Shown one piece after another: positions 17,113-25,940 of a stretch of DNA of 64,000 bases. Numbering within the stretch: position 1 is the first letter of the stretch; each line of letters begins with the position of its first letter. The DNA is taken from assembly GCA_905221195.1 (NCBI GenBank), contig CAJNCF010000001.1, positions 287,179 to 351,178 on the forward strand, read 5' to 3'. Below the pieces are notes generated by a model that made no database searches, was not told the origin of the DNA, and worked only from the letters and a program-made list of their open reading frames with translations. This stretch comes from a bacterium. Lineage in GTDB: Bacteria > Bacillota > Bacilli > Lactobacillales > Streptococcaceae. The translations under genes were made by a program, and so were the position numbers.

Positions 17113-17803
17113 GCGTGTACTCATTACAGGAGTGAGTTCAGGTATCGGATTGGCTCAGGCTCGACTTTTTTTAGAGAAGGACTATCAAGTTTATGGAGTG
17201 GACCAAGGTGAAAATCCACTCTTAGAGGGTGATTTTCATTTTTTACAGAGAGATTTGACCTTGGACTTGGAACCTATTTTTGACTGGTGTCCTCAGGTTG
17301 ATGTTTTGTGCAATACTGCTGGAGTTTTGGATGATTACAAACCACTGTTGGAACAGACAGTGCAGGAAATTCAAGAGATTTTTGAAATCAACTACATGAC
17401 TCCTGTTGAGTTGACTCGTTATTATTTGACACAAATGCTAGAGAATAAAAAAGGGATCATTATCAATATGTGTTCCATCGCTTCGAGCCTAGCAGGAGGC
17501 GGTGGACACGCTTATACCTCCTCAAAGCACGCCTTGGCTGGCTTCACCAAGCAGTTGGCTTTAGACTATGCAGAAGCTGGGATTCAGGTCTTTGGTATTG
17601 CTCCAGGAGCAGTTAAGACAGCTATGACAGCTGCGGACTTTGAGCCAGGTGGGTTGGCTGACTGGGTAGCTAGTGAAACTCCGATCAAGCGCTGGATTGC
17701 TCCAGAGGAAATAGCAGAGCTTAGCCTTTTCTTAGCAAGTGGGAAAGCGAGTGCCATGCAAGGACAAATCTTGACAATAGATGGTGGATGGTCTTTGAAG
17801 TAG
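17105..17803 (+). CDS. Short-chain dehydrogenase/reductase
   Basis: 232 residues of the classical SDR fold. The cofactor motif is ITGVSSGIGLAQA, the structural motif is NTAG (usually NNAG), the catalytic Ser is in CSIASS, and Tyr-Lys lie in YTSSKHAL. The C-terminal GQILTIDGGWSLK is like FabG-type 3-oxoacyl-ACP reductases. The substrate is not evident. It starts inside the end of the Tad2-like gene and is followed by a Nudix gene after 10 bases, so it belongs to a dense polycistron running to the ASCH gene. Confidence 0.92.
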   Translation: MTRRVLITGVSSGIGLAQARLFLEKDYQVYGVDQGENPLLEGDFHFLQRDLTLDLEPIFDWCPQVDVLCNTAGVLDDYKPLLEQTVQEIQEIFEINYMTPVELTRYYLTQMLENKKGIIINMCSIASSLAGGGGHAYTSSKHALAGFTKQLALDYAEAGIQVFGIAPGAVKTAMTAADFEPGGLADWVASETPIKRWIAPEEIAELSLFLASGKASAMQGQILTIDGGWSLK

Positions 17804-17813
17804 GAGGACTTGG

Positions 17814-18317
17814 ATGGAAATCAAAAATCACTTTGGAGTCTATGGTGTTTGCTTTAAAAATGGGAAGTTACTCTGCATTGAAAAAACGAGAGGCTCTTAT
17901 CAACATCGTTATGATCTACCAGGTGGTAGTCAACAACTTGGTGAAGGCCTGACGGAAACGCTGATTAGAGAAGTTATGGAAGAGACGGGATTTACTGTTA
18001 GAAGCTACTCTAATCCTCGAATCTACGATGTTTTTGTCAGGGAAGAGTTAACAAATTTTATGGTTCACCATGTCATGGCCTTGTATGATATTGAGATAAA
18101 CGAGAAGGAAGCTCAAGTTACGATTTCAGAAGCTGTTTCTGATGGTGCGAATGATTCACTGGGATATATTTGGATGGATATTCAAAAAATCACAGAAGAA
18201 AATGCATCGCCATTAGTCTTGAAGGTTAAGTCTGAATTATTAGGATTTCCAGAACTGGACAAGACCTTGTATATGAATTGGAAGGTGAATGGCTATGAAA
18301 AATCAACTTGCCCTTAG
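17814..18317 (+). CDS. Nudix hydrolase
   Basis: 167 residues with a complete Nudix box, GSQQLGEGLTETLIREVMEE followed by TGF, near residues 43-65. Such enzymes hydrolyse nucleoside diphosphate derivatives. The N-terminal NHFGVYGVCFKNGKLLCIEKTRGS fits the sanitation/ADP-sugar type, but the substrate is unknown. AGGAGG is upstream. The end overlaps the next gene by 23 bases in another frame. Confidence 0.9.
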   Translation: MEIKNHFGVYGVCFKNGKLLCIEKTRGSYQHRYDLPGGSQQLGEGLTETLIREVMEETGFTVRSYSNPRIYDVFVREELTNFMVHHVMALYDIEINEKEAQVTISEAVSDGANDSLGYIWMDIQKITEENASPLVLKVKSELLGFPELDKTLYMNWKVNGYEKSTCP

Positions 18318-19143
18318 TGGCGAAAAAATTCTTGAAAAAATTTATCCTCAGTTATTGCACCACGTAGGTATGATTAGAGGCGAATACTTGTTGAGAGAGC
18401 TAAATCAAAATATCCTGTTACCAAGTTGTCAGCAATTTGTAAAAGATTATCTAGATACTATCTGCTCCTTGTACTCAGATGAGGAGGTCTGGTATCGTTT
18501 TTCAGAATTAACGAATACAGAAGCCAATTATTTAGAGGGGACTAAAGAGTGTTTTGATGAAAATCATCCCTTGTTTGGTTATAGAGGAACTAGGCGTTTA
18601 CTGGCGTGTCCGGATGAATTTCAAGCTGAGGCACATGTCGTTACAGAAGTTTATCAAACCAATCCCAATCTGTCTCTTATTTTTCCTTTTGTCAATGATG
18701 CTGAGCAGTTAAAGCAAGCTATTAGAGTATTACGTCAGCATGGTTTTACTGGGAAAGTTGGCACGATGATTGAATTACCGTCAGCATATTTTGACTTGGA
18801 TAGAATAATGGAAACGGGCATTTCAAAGATTGTAGTTGGAATGAATGATTTGACTTCTTTTGTTTTTGCGACTGTGAGAAATAGTCAATGGCATGATATG
18901 GAAAGTCCAATAATGTTAGATATGCTGAGACAGATGCAGGATAAAGCAAGGACGAAAAAGATTGATTTTGCTGTGGCAGGTTATTTGAATGCTTCCTTCA
19001 TACAAAAAATGAATCTGATGGGGATCAAGTGTATTATCCACTATAGTTCTATTCCAGAAATTTTTGATCTAGAGATTGAGCATCCAGACCACCTCAAACG
19101 TGTAAAAGAAGTAAGTAAAAAATTACAAAGGAGCAACCCATGA
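18295..19143 (+). CDS. Solitary PEP-utilising-enzyme C-terminal barrel domain
   Basis: 282 residues resembling only the C-terminal TIM barrel of PEP synthase/PPDK. Matching landmarks are VGMIRGEYLL, YRFSELTNTEANYLEG, NHPLFGYRGTRRLL, GTMIELPSAYF and VVGMNDLTS (usually GSNDLTQ). The swivelling His domain and ATP-grasp domain are absent. The catalytic cysteine loop (normally GxCGxxxS) is replaced by AVAGYLNA. PEP synthesis is therefore unlikely, and a lyase or binding role on another carboxylate is possible. An alternative ATG lies 6 bases upstream. It is embedded in a tight operon with Nudix and ASCH genes. Confidence 0.75.
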   Translation: MKNQLALSGEKILEKIYPQLLHHVGMIRGEYLLRELNQNILLPSCQQFVKDYLDTICSLYSDEEVWYRFSELTNTEANYLEGTKECFDENHPLFGYRGTRRLLACPDEFQAEAHVVTEVYQTNPNLSLIFPFVNDAEQLKQAIRVLRQHGFTGKVGTMIELPSAYFDLDRIMETGISKIVVGMNDLTSFVFATVRNSQWHDMESPIMLDMLRQMQDKARTKKIDFAVAGYLNASFIQKMNLMGIKCIIHYSSIPEIFDLEIEHPDHLKRVKEVSKKLQRSNP

Positions 19144-19580
19144 CACCGCAAGAAATGTGGAATGCCTACAAGCAAATCAATCCCTCAATTGGAGATGAGA
19201 TAGATGCCTGGGCTTTTGGAGTAGATGCTGATCTCTTGGCAGATTTGGTTTTAAGAGGAGAAAAGACAGCAACCGCCTCAGCCTATGACCTTTACGCACT
19301 AGAAGCCGAACCCCTTCCACAAGAAGGGACCTTCGATGTCATTTTAGATAGTCAAAATCAGGCTGTCTGCATTGTCGAAATTACAAAGGTTTCTGTTCAG
19401 CCCTTTCATCAAGTTTCTGCTGACCATGCCTTTAAGGAAGGTGAGGGGGACAAATCTTTAGCCTATTGGCGTCAGGTTCATGAGGACTTTTTCACCGAGT
19501 GGATGAGGGAGGCTGGACTGAATTTTACACCTGACAGCAAGGTTGTTTTAGAAGAATTTCGCAAGGTCTACCCACTTTAG
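19140..19580 (+). CDS. ASCH-domain protein
   Basis: 146 residues with an ASCH (PUA-like) fold. The family motif region is LRGEKTATASAYDLY (residues about 39-53), followed by the strand FDVILDSQNQAVCIVEITKV and the helix EGEGDKSLAYWRQVHEDFF. ASCH proteins bind RNA or act as small amidohydrolases on modified nucleosides. It overlaps the previous gene by 4 bases (ATGA), which implies coupled translation. Confidence 0.88.
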   Translation: MTPQEMWNAYKQINPSIGDEIDAWAFGVDADLLADLVLRGEKTATASAYDLYALEAEPLPQEGTFDVILDSQNQAVCIVEITKVSVQPFHQVSADHAFKEGEGDKSLAYWRQVHEDFFTEWMREAGLNFTPDSKVVLEEFRKVYPL

Positions 19581-19700
19581 ACTGCAGAAGGAAGAAAGTT
19601 TTGGAAATTACCGTCCAATCCTTTTTTCTTAGGCAAAACATGATATAATAAGTTTGTTTGAAGAAGAGCTCTAGCTCTTAAACTTAGATAGGAGAAAACT

Positions 19701-22247
19701 ATGCAAGCAGTTGAACATTTTATTAAGCAATTTGTTCCTGAACATTATGATTTATTTTTAGACTTGAGTCGTGAGACCAAGACGTTTTCTGGGAAGGTGA
19801 CCATTACTGGTCAAGCACAGAGTGACCGTATTTCCCTTCATCAAAAAGATTTGGAAATTGCTTCTGTAGAAGTTGCAGGTCAAGCTCGTCCATTTACAGT
19901 TGACCATGACAATGAAGCCCTTCATATCGAATTGGCTGAGGCTGGTCAAGTTGAAGTGGTTCTTGCCTTTTCTGGTAAAATCACGGATAACATGACAGGG
20001 ATTTATCCTTCATACTACACAGTTGATGGTGTCAAGAAGGAAGTCTTGTCAACACAGTTTGAGAGTCATTTTGCGCGCGAAGCCTTCCCATGTGTGGATG
20101 AGCCTGAAGCCAAAGCGACTTTTGACCTCTCTCTACGTTTTGACCAAGCAGAAGGTGAATTGGCCTTGTCTAACATGCCAGAAATCGATGTTGAAAACCG
20201 CAAGGAAACAGGTATCTGGAAGTTTGAGACAACACCTCGCATGTCTTCTTACTTGTTGGCCTTTGTTGCGGGTGATTTACAAGGAGTAACGGCTAAAACT
20301 AAAAACGGTACCCTCGTAGGTGTCTACTCAACCAAAGCCCACCCACTATCTAATCTTGATTTCTCACTGGACATCGCCGTTCGTTCAATCGAGTTTTACG
20401 AAGATTACTACGGAGTCAAGTACCCAATCCCTCAATCTCTCCATATCGCCCTTCCTGACTTTTCATCAGGTGCTATGGAAAACTGGGGTCTTGTGACCTA
20501 CCGTGAAGTTTACTTGGTTGTCGATGAGAATTCTACATTTGCCAGTCGTCAACAAGTTGCCCTTGTAGTGGCACATGAGTTGGCTCACCAATGGTTTGGT
20601 AACCTCGTTACTATGAAATGGTGGGATGACCTTTGGCTCAATGAAAGTTTTGCCAACATGATGGAATATGTCTGTGTGGATGCCATCGAGCCAAGCTGGA
20701 ATATCTTTGAAGATTTTCAAACAGGTGGTGTTCCGTCTGCCTTGAAACGTGATGCGACTGATGGTGTTCAATCTGTTCACGTCGAAGTTAAACATCCAGA
20801 TGAAATCAACACGCTCTTTGATGGTGCTATCGTCTATGCCAAAGGAAGCCGTCTTATGCACATGCTTCGTCGTTGGTTAGGAGATGCTGATTTCGCTAAA
20901 GGTTTGCATGCCTACTTTGAAAAACACCAATACAGCAATACCATCGGTCGTGACCTTTGGGATGCTCTAGGTCAAGCATCAGGTCGTGATGTTGCAGCCT
21001 TCATGGATTCTTGGTTGGAACAGCCTGGTTACCCAGTTCTTACTGTCAAAGTTGAAAATGATGTTTTGAAGATTTCACAAAAACAATTCTTTATCGGTGA
21101 GCACGAAGACAAGAACCGTCTCTGGGTTGTGCCACTCAATAGTAACTGGAAAGGTTTGCCAGATACACTTGAAACTGAAAGTATTGAAATCCCTGGCTAC
21201 GCAGCTCTTCTTGCAGAAAACAAAGGAGCTCTTCGTCTCAACACTGAAAATACAGCCCACTACATTACAGACTATCAAGGAGACTTGCTAGATGCAGTTC
21301 TTGCTGACCTAGTTGAGCTTGATAACACAAGCAAATTGCAAATCGTCCAAGAACGTCGCTTGCTTGCTGAGGCGGGTCACATTTCTTATGCTGAATTGCT
21401 CCCAGTCCTTGATAAACTTGCTAAGGAAGAGTCTTACCTTGTGGTTTCAGCTGTTTCTCAAGTGATTTCGGCCCTTGAGCGCTTTATCGACGAAGGAACA
21501 GAAGCTGAAACAGCCTTCAAAGCATTGGTTGCTAAATTGGCTCGTCACAACTATGACCGTCTTGGTTTTGAAGCTAAAGATGGAGAATCAGATGAGGATG
21601 AATTGGTTCGTCAGTTGGCTGTTTCGATGATGATTCGCTCAAATGATGCAGAAGCTAGCCAAGTCGCTAGCCAAATCTTCGCAGCTCACAAGGAGAATCT
21701 TGCAGGACTTCCAGCAGCTATTCGTTCACAAGTTCTGATCAATGAGATGAAACATCATGAGACCAAAGACTTGTTAGCACTTTATCTTGATACTTATACG
21801 CACGCAACAGATGCTGTCTTTAAACGTCAGTTGGCAGCTGCTCTTGCCTATAGTAAAGATGTGGACAATATCCAAACCTTGATTGCTGCTTGGAAGGACA
21901 AATTTGTGGTCAAACCACAAGACTTGTCTGCTTGGTATAATCATTTTCTATCTCATCAAGCAACTCAGGAAACAGCTTGGTCTTGGGCGCGTGAAAACTG
22001 GGCTTGGATTAAGGCAGCTCTTGGAGGAGATATGAGCTTTGATAGCTTTGTTATCCTTCCTGCTCACGTATTTAAAACAGAACAACGCTTGGCGGAATAC
22101 AAGGAGTTCTTTGAACCACAACTTTCTGATCTTGCTCTTAGCCGTAATATCGGCATGGGAATCAAGGAAATTGCAGCGCGTGTTGACTTGATTAACCGTG
22201 AAAAAGCTGAAGTGGAAGCAGTTGTTCTTCAATACGGAACTAACTAA
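19701..22247 (+). CDS. pepN: Aminopeptidase N (M1 family, lysyl aminopeptidase)
   Basis: 848 residues, full length for lactic acid bacterial PepN. The exopeptidase motif GAMENWG and zinc-binding HELAHQ (His292, Glu293, His296) with the downstream Glu in LNESF are present. It is a cytoplasmic broad-specificity aminopeptidase used in peptide nutrition. GATAGGAGAAAA precedes the start. Its terminator reads into the ciaRH promoter. Codon usage suggests high expression. Confidence 0.97.
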   Translation: MQAVEHFIKQFVPEHYDLFLDLSRETKTFSGKVTITGQAQSDRISLHQKDLEIASVEVAGQARPFTVDHDNEALHIELAEAGQVEVVLAFSGKITDNMTGIYPSYYTVDGVKKEVLSTQFESHFAREAFPCVDEPEAKATFDLSLRFDQAEGELALSNMPEIDVENRKETGIWKFETTPRMSSYLLAFVAGDLQGVTAKTKNGTLVGVYSTKAHPLSNLDFSLDIAVRSIEFYEDYYGVKYPIPQSLHIALPDFSSGAMENWGLVTYREVYLVVDENSTFASRQQVALVVAHELAHQWFGNLVTMKWWDDLWLNESFANMMEYVCVDAIEPSWNIFEDFQTGGVPSALKRDATDGVQSVHVEVKHPDEINTLFDGAIVYAKGSRLMHMLRRWLGDADFAKGLHAYFEKHQYSNTIGRDLWDALGQASGRDVAAFMDSWLEQPGYPVLTVKVENDVLKISQKQFFIGEHEDKNRLWVVPLNSNWKGLPDTLETESIEIPGYAALLAENKGALRLNTENTAHYITDYQGDLLDAVLADLVELDNTSKLQIVQERRLLAEAGHISYAELLPVLDKLAKEESYLVVSAVSQVISALERFIDEGTEAETAFKALVAKLARHNYDRLGFEAKDGESDEDELVRQLAVSMMIRSNDAEASQVASQIFAAHKENLAGLPAAIRSQVLINEMKHHETKDLLALYLDTYTHATDAVFKRQLAAALAYSKDVDNIQTLIAAWKDKFVVKPQDLSAWYNHFLSHQATQETAWSWARENWAWIKAALGGDMSFDSFVILPAHVFKTEQRLAEYKEFFEPQLSDLALSRNIGMGIKEIAARVDLINREKAEVEAVVLQYGTN

Positions 22248-22264
22248 TTAAGACTAAATGAAAG

Positions 22265-22311
22265 AAAACTCAGCTATCTCATGTAAAATGCAGAGAGTTG
22301 AGTTTTTTTTA
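22265..22311 (+). terminator. Terminator of pepN
   Basis: The stem AAAACTCA/TGAGTTTT, with inner CTATCTC and GAGAG pairing, is followed by a run of T residues that also forms the upstream edge of the ciaRH promoter. Confidence 0.75.
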
Positions 22312-22329
22312 AGGCAAATTTGGTATAAT
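22308..22329 (+). promoter_or_regulatory. ciaRH promoter with partial CiaR box
   Basis: An extended -10 (TGGTATAAT; TATAAT at 22324-22329) drives ciaRH. TTTAAG-N5-TTTGGT at 22308-22324 resembles the CiaR target TTTAAG-N5-TTTAAG, with the second half degenerate. Weak autoregulation is possible. Confidence 0.5.
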
Positions 22330-22353
22330 GGTTTTAATAAGGAGGAGTTTCTC

Positions 22354-23028
22354 ATGATAAAAATCTTATTAGTTGAGGATGACCTAGGCCTATCAAATTC
22401 AGTATTTGACTTTTTAGACGATTTTGCGGATGTCATGCAGGTATTTGATGGAGAAGAAGGTCTCTACGAAGCTGAAAGTGGCGTCTATGACTTGATTTTG
22501 CTGGATTTGATGTTGCCAGAGAAAAATGGTTTCCAAGTCTTGAAAGAATTGCGTGAAAAGGGAATTACGACACCAGTTCTGATTATGACTGCCAAGGAAA
22601 GTTTGGATGACAAGGGACATGGATTTGAATTGGGAGCAGATGATTACCTGACCAAGCCTTTCTACCTAGAAGAACTCAAAATGCGGATTCAAGCCCTTCT
22701 CAAACGTTCAGGTAAGTTTAATGAAAACACCTTGACTTATGGAAATATTGTAGTTAATTTGTCAACAAATACCGTTAAGGTTGAAGATACTCCTGTCGAA
22801 TTGCTGGGGAAAGAGTTTGATTTACTAGTTTATTTCCTTCAAAATCAAAATGTTATTTTGCCTAAGACTCAGATTTTTGATCGTCTATGGGGATTTGATA
22901 GTGATACAACGATTTCGGTTGTCGAAGTTTATGTTTCAAAAGTCCGTAAGAAATTAAAAGGAACCACTTTTGCAGAGAATTTGCAAACCTTGCGCAGTGT
23001 TGGGTATATTTTAAAAGATGTTCAGTAA
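22354..23028 (+). CDS. ciaR: Two-component response regulator CiaR
   Basis: 224 residues, OmpR/PhoB type. The receiver domain has the acidic pocket VEDD and phospho-acceptor Asp51 in [13 protein letters not shown]. The C-terminal winged helix includes [20 protein letters not shown] and the recognition region [15 protein letters not shown]. CiaR controls htrA, csRNA genes and wall-related genes in pneumococcus, affecting competence, beta-lactam tolerance and autolysis. The start is the ATG with AAGGAGGAGTTTCTC before it. It overlaps ciaH by 11 bases. Confidence 0.97.
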   Translation: MIKILLVEDDLGLSNSVFDFLDDFADVMQVFDGEEGLYEAESGVYDLILLDLMLPEKNGFQVLKELREKGITTPVLIMTAKESLDDKGHGFELGADDYLTKPFYLEELKMRIQALLKRSGKFNENTLTYGNIVVNLSTNTVKVEDTPVELLGKEFDLLVYFLQNQNVILPKTQIFDRLWGFDSDTTISVVEVYVSKVRKKLKGTTFAENLQTLRSVGYILKDVQ

Positions 23029-24352
23029 ACTAAAAAAAACATGGTATGCAGATGACTTTAGTTACTTTATCCGCAACTTTGGTGTCTTTACTCTGATTTT
23101 CTCTACCATGACTCTGATTATTTTGCAGGTCATGCACTCGAGTCTTTATACTTCGGTGGATGATACGCTCTATGGCTTAAGTAAGAATCCTCAGGCGGTT
23201 ATTCAGCTTGCGGTAAATAGGGCAACAGAAGAGATTAAAGATTTAGAGAATGCCACTACAGATACTAGCAAGACTGAGATAAAACCCAATGTCAGTTCCA
23301 ATACAGAAGTCATTCTCTTTGATAAGAATTTTACCCAGCTTCTTTCTGGAAATCGATTTTTGGGCTTGGATAAGATTAAGTTAGAAAAAAAAGAACTAGG
23401 TCATATCTATCAGATTCAGGTTTTTAATAGCTATGGACAGGAAGAAATCTATCGCATGATTCTGATGGAAACTAATATCAGTTCGGTTTCAACCAATATC
23501 AAGTATGCGGCTGTCTTGATTAATACTAGTCAGTTGGAGCAGGCCAGTCAAAAGCATGAGCAGTTGATTGTGGTCGTGATGGCTAGTTTCTGGATTTTGT
23601 CTTTGCTTGCCAGTCTCTATCTAGCTCGAGTCAGTGTTCGTCCTCTGCTTGAGAGCATGCAGAAGCAGCAGTCCTTTGTGGAAAATGCTAGTCATGAGTT
23701 ACGAACTCCACTTGCAGTTCTGCAAAATCGTTTAGAGACCCTTTTCCGTAAGCCAGAAGCTACCATTATGGATGTGAGCGAAAGCATTGCATCGAGTTTG
23801 GAAGAAGTTCGAAATATGCGTTTTTTGACGACAAACTTGCTGAACTTAGCTCGACGCGATGATGGAATTAAGCCAGAACTTGCAGAAGTTCCAACTAGCT
23901 TTTTTAACACGACTTTCACAAACTATGAGATGATTGCTTCGGAAAATGACCGTGTCTTCCGTTTTGAAAATCGGATTCATCGAACGATTGTCACAGATCA
24001 GCTTCTTTTGAAACAATTGATGACTATCCTATTTGATAATGCCGTCAAGTATACTGAAGAGGATGGTGAAATTGATTTTATGATTTCAGCGACTGATCGT
24101 AATCTGTATTTGTTAGTTTCCGACAATGGAGTCGGTATTTCAGCAGAAGATAAGAAGAAGATTTTTGACCGTTTTTATCGAGTGGATAAGGCTAGAACCC
24201 GTCAAAAAGGTGGTTTCGGTTTAGGATTATCCCTAGCCAAGCAAATTGTAGATGCCCTAAAAGGAACCATTACTGTTAAAGATAATAAACCAAAGGGAAC
24301 AATCTTTGAAGTGAAGATTTCCATTCACACACCATCTAAAAAGAAAAAATAA
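23018..24352 (+). CDS. ciaH: Sensor histidine kinase CiaH
   Basis: 444 residues. It has two membrane helices (about 20-42 and 186-206) with an extracellular sensor loop of about 140 residues between them. The dimerisation box [20 protein letters not shown] holds the phospho-accepting His, and the ATPase boxes are N (LFDNAVKYT), G1 (DNGVGIS) and G2 ([14 protein letters not shown]). It partners CiaR. Changes in this protein are known to alter cefotaxime resistance and competence; I cannot judge from the sequence alone whether this allele is wild type. Confidence 0.97.
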   Translation: MFSKLKKTWYADDFSYFIRNFGVFTLIFSTMTLIILQVMHSSLYTSVDDTLYGLSKNPQAVIQLAVNRATEEIKDLENATTDTSKTEIKPNVSSNTEVILFDKNFTQLLSGNRFLGLDKIKLEKKELGHIYQIQVFNSYGQEEIYRMILMETNISSVSTNIKYAAVLINTSQLEQASQKHEQLIVVVMASFWILSLLASLYLARVSVRPLLESMQKQQSFVENASHELRTPLAVLQNRLETLFRKPEATIMDVSESIASSLEEVRNMRFLTTNLLNLARRDDGIKPELAEVPTSFFNTTFTNYEMIASENDRVFRFENRIHRTIVTDQLLLKQLMTILFDNAVKYTEEDGEIDFMISATDRNLYLLVSDNGVGISAEDKKKIFDRFYRVDKARTRQKGGFGLGLSLAKQIVDALKGTITVKDNKPKGTIFEVKISIHTPSKKKK

Positions 24353-24381
24353 AAATATCGCTCCAGATGGGGCGATATTTT
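24352..24381. terminator. Bidirectional terminator between ciaH and DUF3270 gene
   Basis: The stem AAAATATCGC/GCGATATTTT (loop TCCAGATGGG) begins at the last base of the ciaH stop codon and serves convergent genes. Confidence 0.85.
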
Positions 24382-24385
24382 GGAT

Positions 24386-24673
24386 TTATCTTCTACGTTT
24401 TCGTTTGATAATAGAGCGTTGAATTTTTAAAACAAGTAAACTGGATCCGATTGCTGCGGCAAAGGCAAGAGCAGTTGAGAATTTTAATGCTAAAAAGATA
24501 AAACTAAAGATAGCAATACAGATACAAAAAATAGCTATATTAACAAAAAATAGGATTTCCTTGAGATTGGTATCAGATTGCGCTTCAGGTGTATAATCTT
24601 GATATCGAGGAACCTGCTGGTGCAATTCTTCTTGATAGCCTACCTCATAGGATTGTAATTTTCTTACGGGCAT
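24386..24673 (-). CDS. DUF3270-like small membrane protein
   Basis: 95 residues: a soluble N-terminus (MPVRKLQSYEVGYQEELHQ) followed by two hydrophobic helices (about 43-90) and a strongly basic tail (IKRKRRR). It resembles the streptococcal DUF3270 family, of unknown function. The start at 24673 is chosen because GGAGAGAGAC precedes it, while the ATG 21 bases further up lacks a site. It is convergent with ciaH and may be read from the intergenic region shared with the U32 gene. Confidence 0.75.
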   Translation of the reverse strand: MPVRKLQSYEVGYQEELHQQVPRYQDYTPEAQSDTNLKEILFFVNIAIFCICIAIFSFIFLALKFSTALAFAAAIGSSLLVLKIQRSIIKRKRRR

Positions 24674-24798
24674 GTCTCTCTCCTTACAGTACATACCTAT
24701 TTTATCATTTTTTCAGCAGAGAATTATTACAGAAAGGTTACAAAAAGAATAAAGTCCCTTTTCATTTTCAAAGAATAGCTGATTTTCCAGAATTGTGG

Positions 24799-24812
24799 TA
24801 TAATTTTTCTTA
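24799..24812 (+). promoter_or_regulatory. Extended -10 promoter giving a leaderless U32 peptidase mRNA
   Basis: TGGTATAAT ends at 24804 and the ATG follows at 24812. Transcription would therefore start at or next to the start codon, and no Shine-Dalgarno sequence exists. Confidence 0.65.
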
Positions 24813-25741
24813 TGGAAAAGATTATTATTACAGCAACTGCTGAAAGTATTGAACAAGTTGAACAACTGCTCGAAGCTGGCGTAGACCGTATCTATGTCGG
24901 TGAGAAAGATTTTGGACTTCGTCTGCCAACAACCTTTAGTCATGACCAATTGCGTGAAATCGCTAAGCTGGTTCATGATGCTGGTAAGGAATTGATTGTT
25001 GCGGTCAATGCCCTCATGCACCAAGATATGATGGACCGTATCAAGTCTTTCTTAGATTTCTTGGAAGAAATCAAGACAGACTACATTACAATTGGAGATG
25101 CAGGCGTTTTTTACGTAGTCAATCGCGATGGTTATTCATTTAAGACTATCTATGATGCTTCAACTATGGTAACTAGCAGTCGTCAGATTAACTTCTGGGG
25201 ACAAAAGGCTGGCGCATCTGAGGCTGTTTTGGCGCGTGAAATTCCATCGGCTGAACTCTTCAAAATGCCAGAGATTTTGGAAATTCCTGCTGAAGTGTTG
25301 GTTTATGGTGCTAGTGTCATTCACCATTCTAAACGTCCGCTCTTGCAAAACTACTATAACTTTACGCATATCGATGATGAAAAGACGCGTAAACGTGACC
25401 TTTTCTTGGCAGAGCCAAGTGACCCTGAGAGCCATTATTCCATTTTTGAAGACAATCATGGGACCCACATCTTTGCCAATAATGACCTTGATTTGATGAC
25501 CAAATTGACAGAATTGGTGGAGCATGGTTTCACTCACTGGAAATTAGAAGGTCTCTATACACCTGGTCAGAACTTTGTTGAGATTGCCAAACTCTTTATC
25601 CAAGCGCGTAGCTTGATCCAAGAGGGCAACTTTAGCCATGACCAAGCCTTCTTGCTGGATGAAGAAGTGCGCAAGTTACACCCTAAAAACCGTTTCCTTG
25701 ATACAGGATTTTATGATTACGACCCTGATATGGTTAAATAA
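24812..25741 (+). CDS. Peptidase U32 family protein
   Basis: 309 residues of the U32 (collagenase-like, YhbU/UbiU-related) family: an N-terminal EQVEQLLEAGVDRIYVGEKDFGLR barrel start, then IYDASTMVTSSRQINFWGQKAGA and VYGASVIHHSKRPLLQNYY. The usual iron-sulfur cysteine cluster of longer U32 proteins is missing, as is common for the short Firmicutes form. Family members have been tied to RNA hydroxylation or to extracellular proteolysis, so the role here is open. A stem-loop terminator follows. Confidence 0.88.
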   Translation: MEKIIITATAESIEQVEQLLEAGVDRIYVGEKDFGLRLPTTFSHDQLREIAKLVHDAGKELIVAVNALMHQDMMDRIKSFLDFLEEIKTDYITIGDAGVFYVVNRDGYSFKTIYDASTMVTSSRQINFWGQKAGASEAVLAREIPSAELFKMPEILEIPAEVLVYGASVIHHSKRPLLQNYYNFTHIDDEKTRKRDLFLAEPSDPESHYSIFEDNHGTHIFANNDLDLMTKLTELVEHGFTHWKLEGLYTPGQNFVEIAKLFIQARSLIQEGNFSHDQAFLLDEEVRKLHPKNRFLDTGFYDYDPDMVK

Positions 25742-25755
25742 AGTAAATTAATAGT

Positions 25756-25797
25756 TGAGAGAAGGAAGATGCAAACATTTCTTCTCTCATTTTTTCT
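25756..25797 (+). terminator. Terminator of the U32 gene
   Basis: The stem TGAGAGAAG/CTTCTCTCA, with inner ATG/CAT pairing, is followed by TTTTTTC. Confidence 0.88.
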
Positions 25798-25923
25798 TAT
25801 TCTCCAATATTTTCAAAAAATTAGCAGGCTAGGATACTCTATTTGATGGGATTTTTAAGCTAAGTAACGTTCTTGAGTTTGAAAATTATCCCATGTTTGC
25901 AGGTGCCAAATGGCCCTTTTTTT

Positions 25924-25940
25924 GGTATAATTTTTTATAA
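25924..25940 (+). promoter_or_regulatory. Extended -10 promoter giving a leaderless dinG mRNA
   Basis: TGGTATAAT is usually required for an extended -10; here TTTGGTATAAT (TATAAT 25926-25931) is followed by the ATG at 25940, leaving no space for a ribosome binding site. Confidence 0.6.

Noticed and set aside
25160..25537. 125-codon minus-strand frame inside the U32 gene
   Set aside because: Antisense shadow of a conserved coding region, with no promoter or ribosome binding site.
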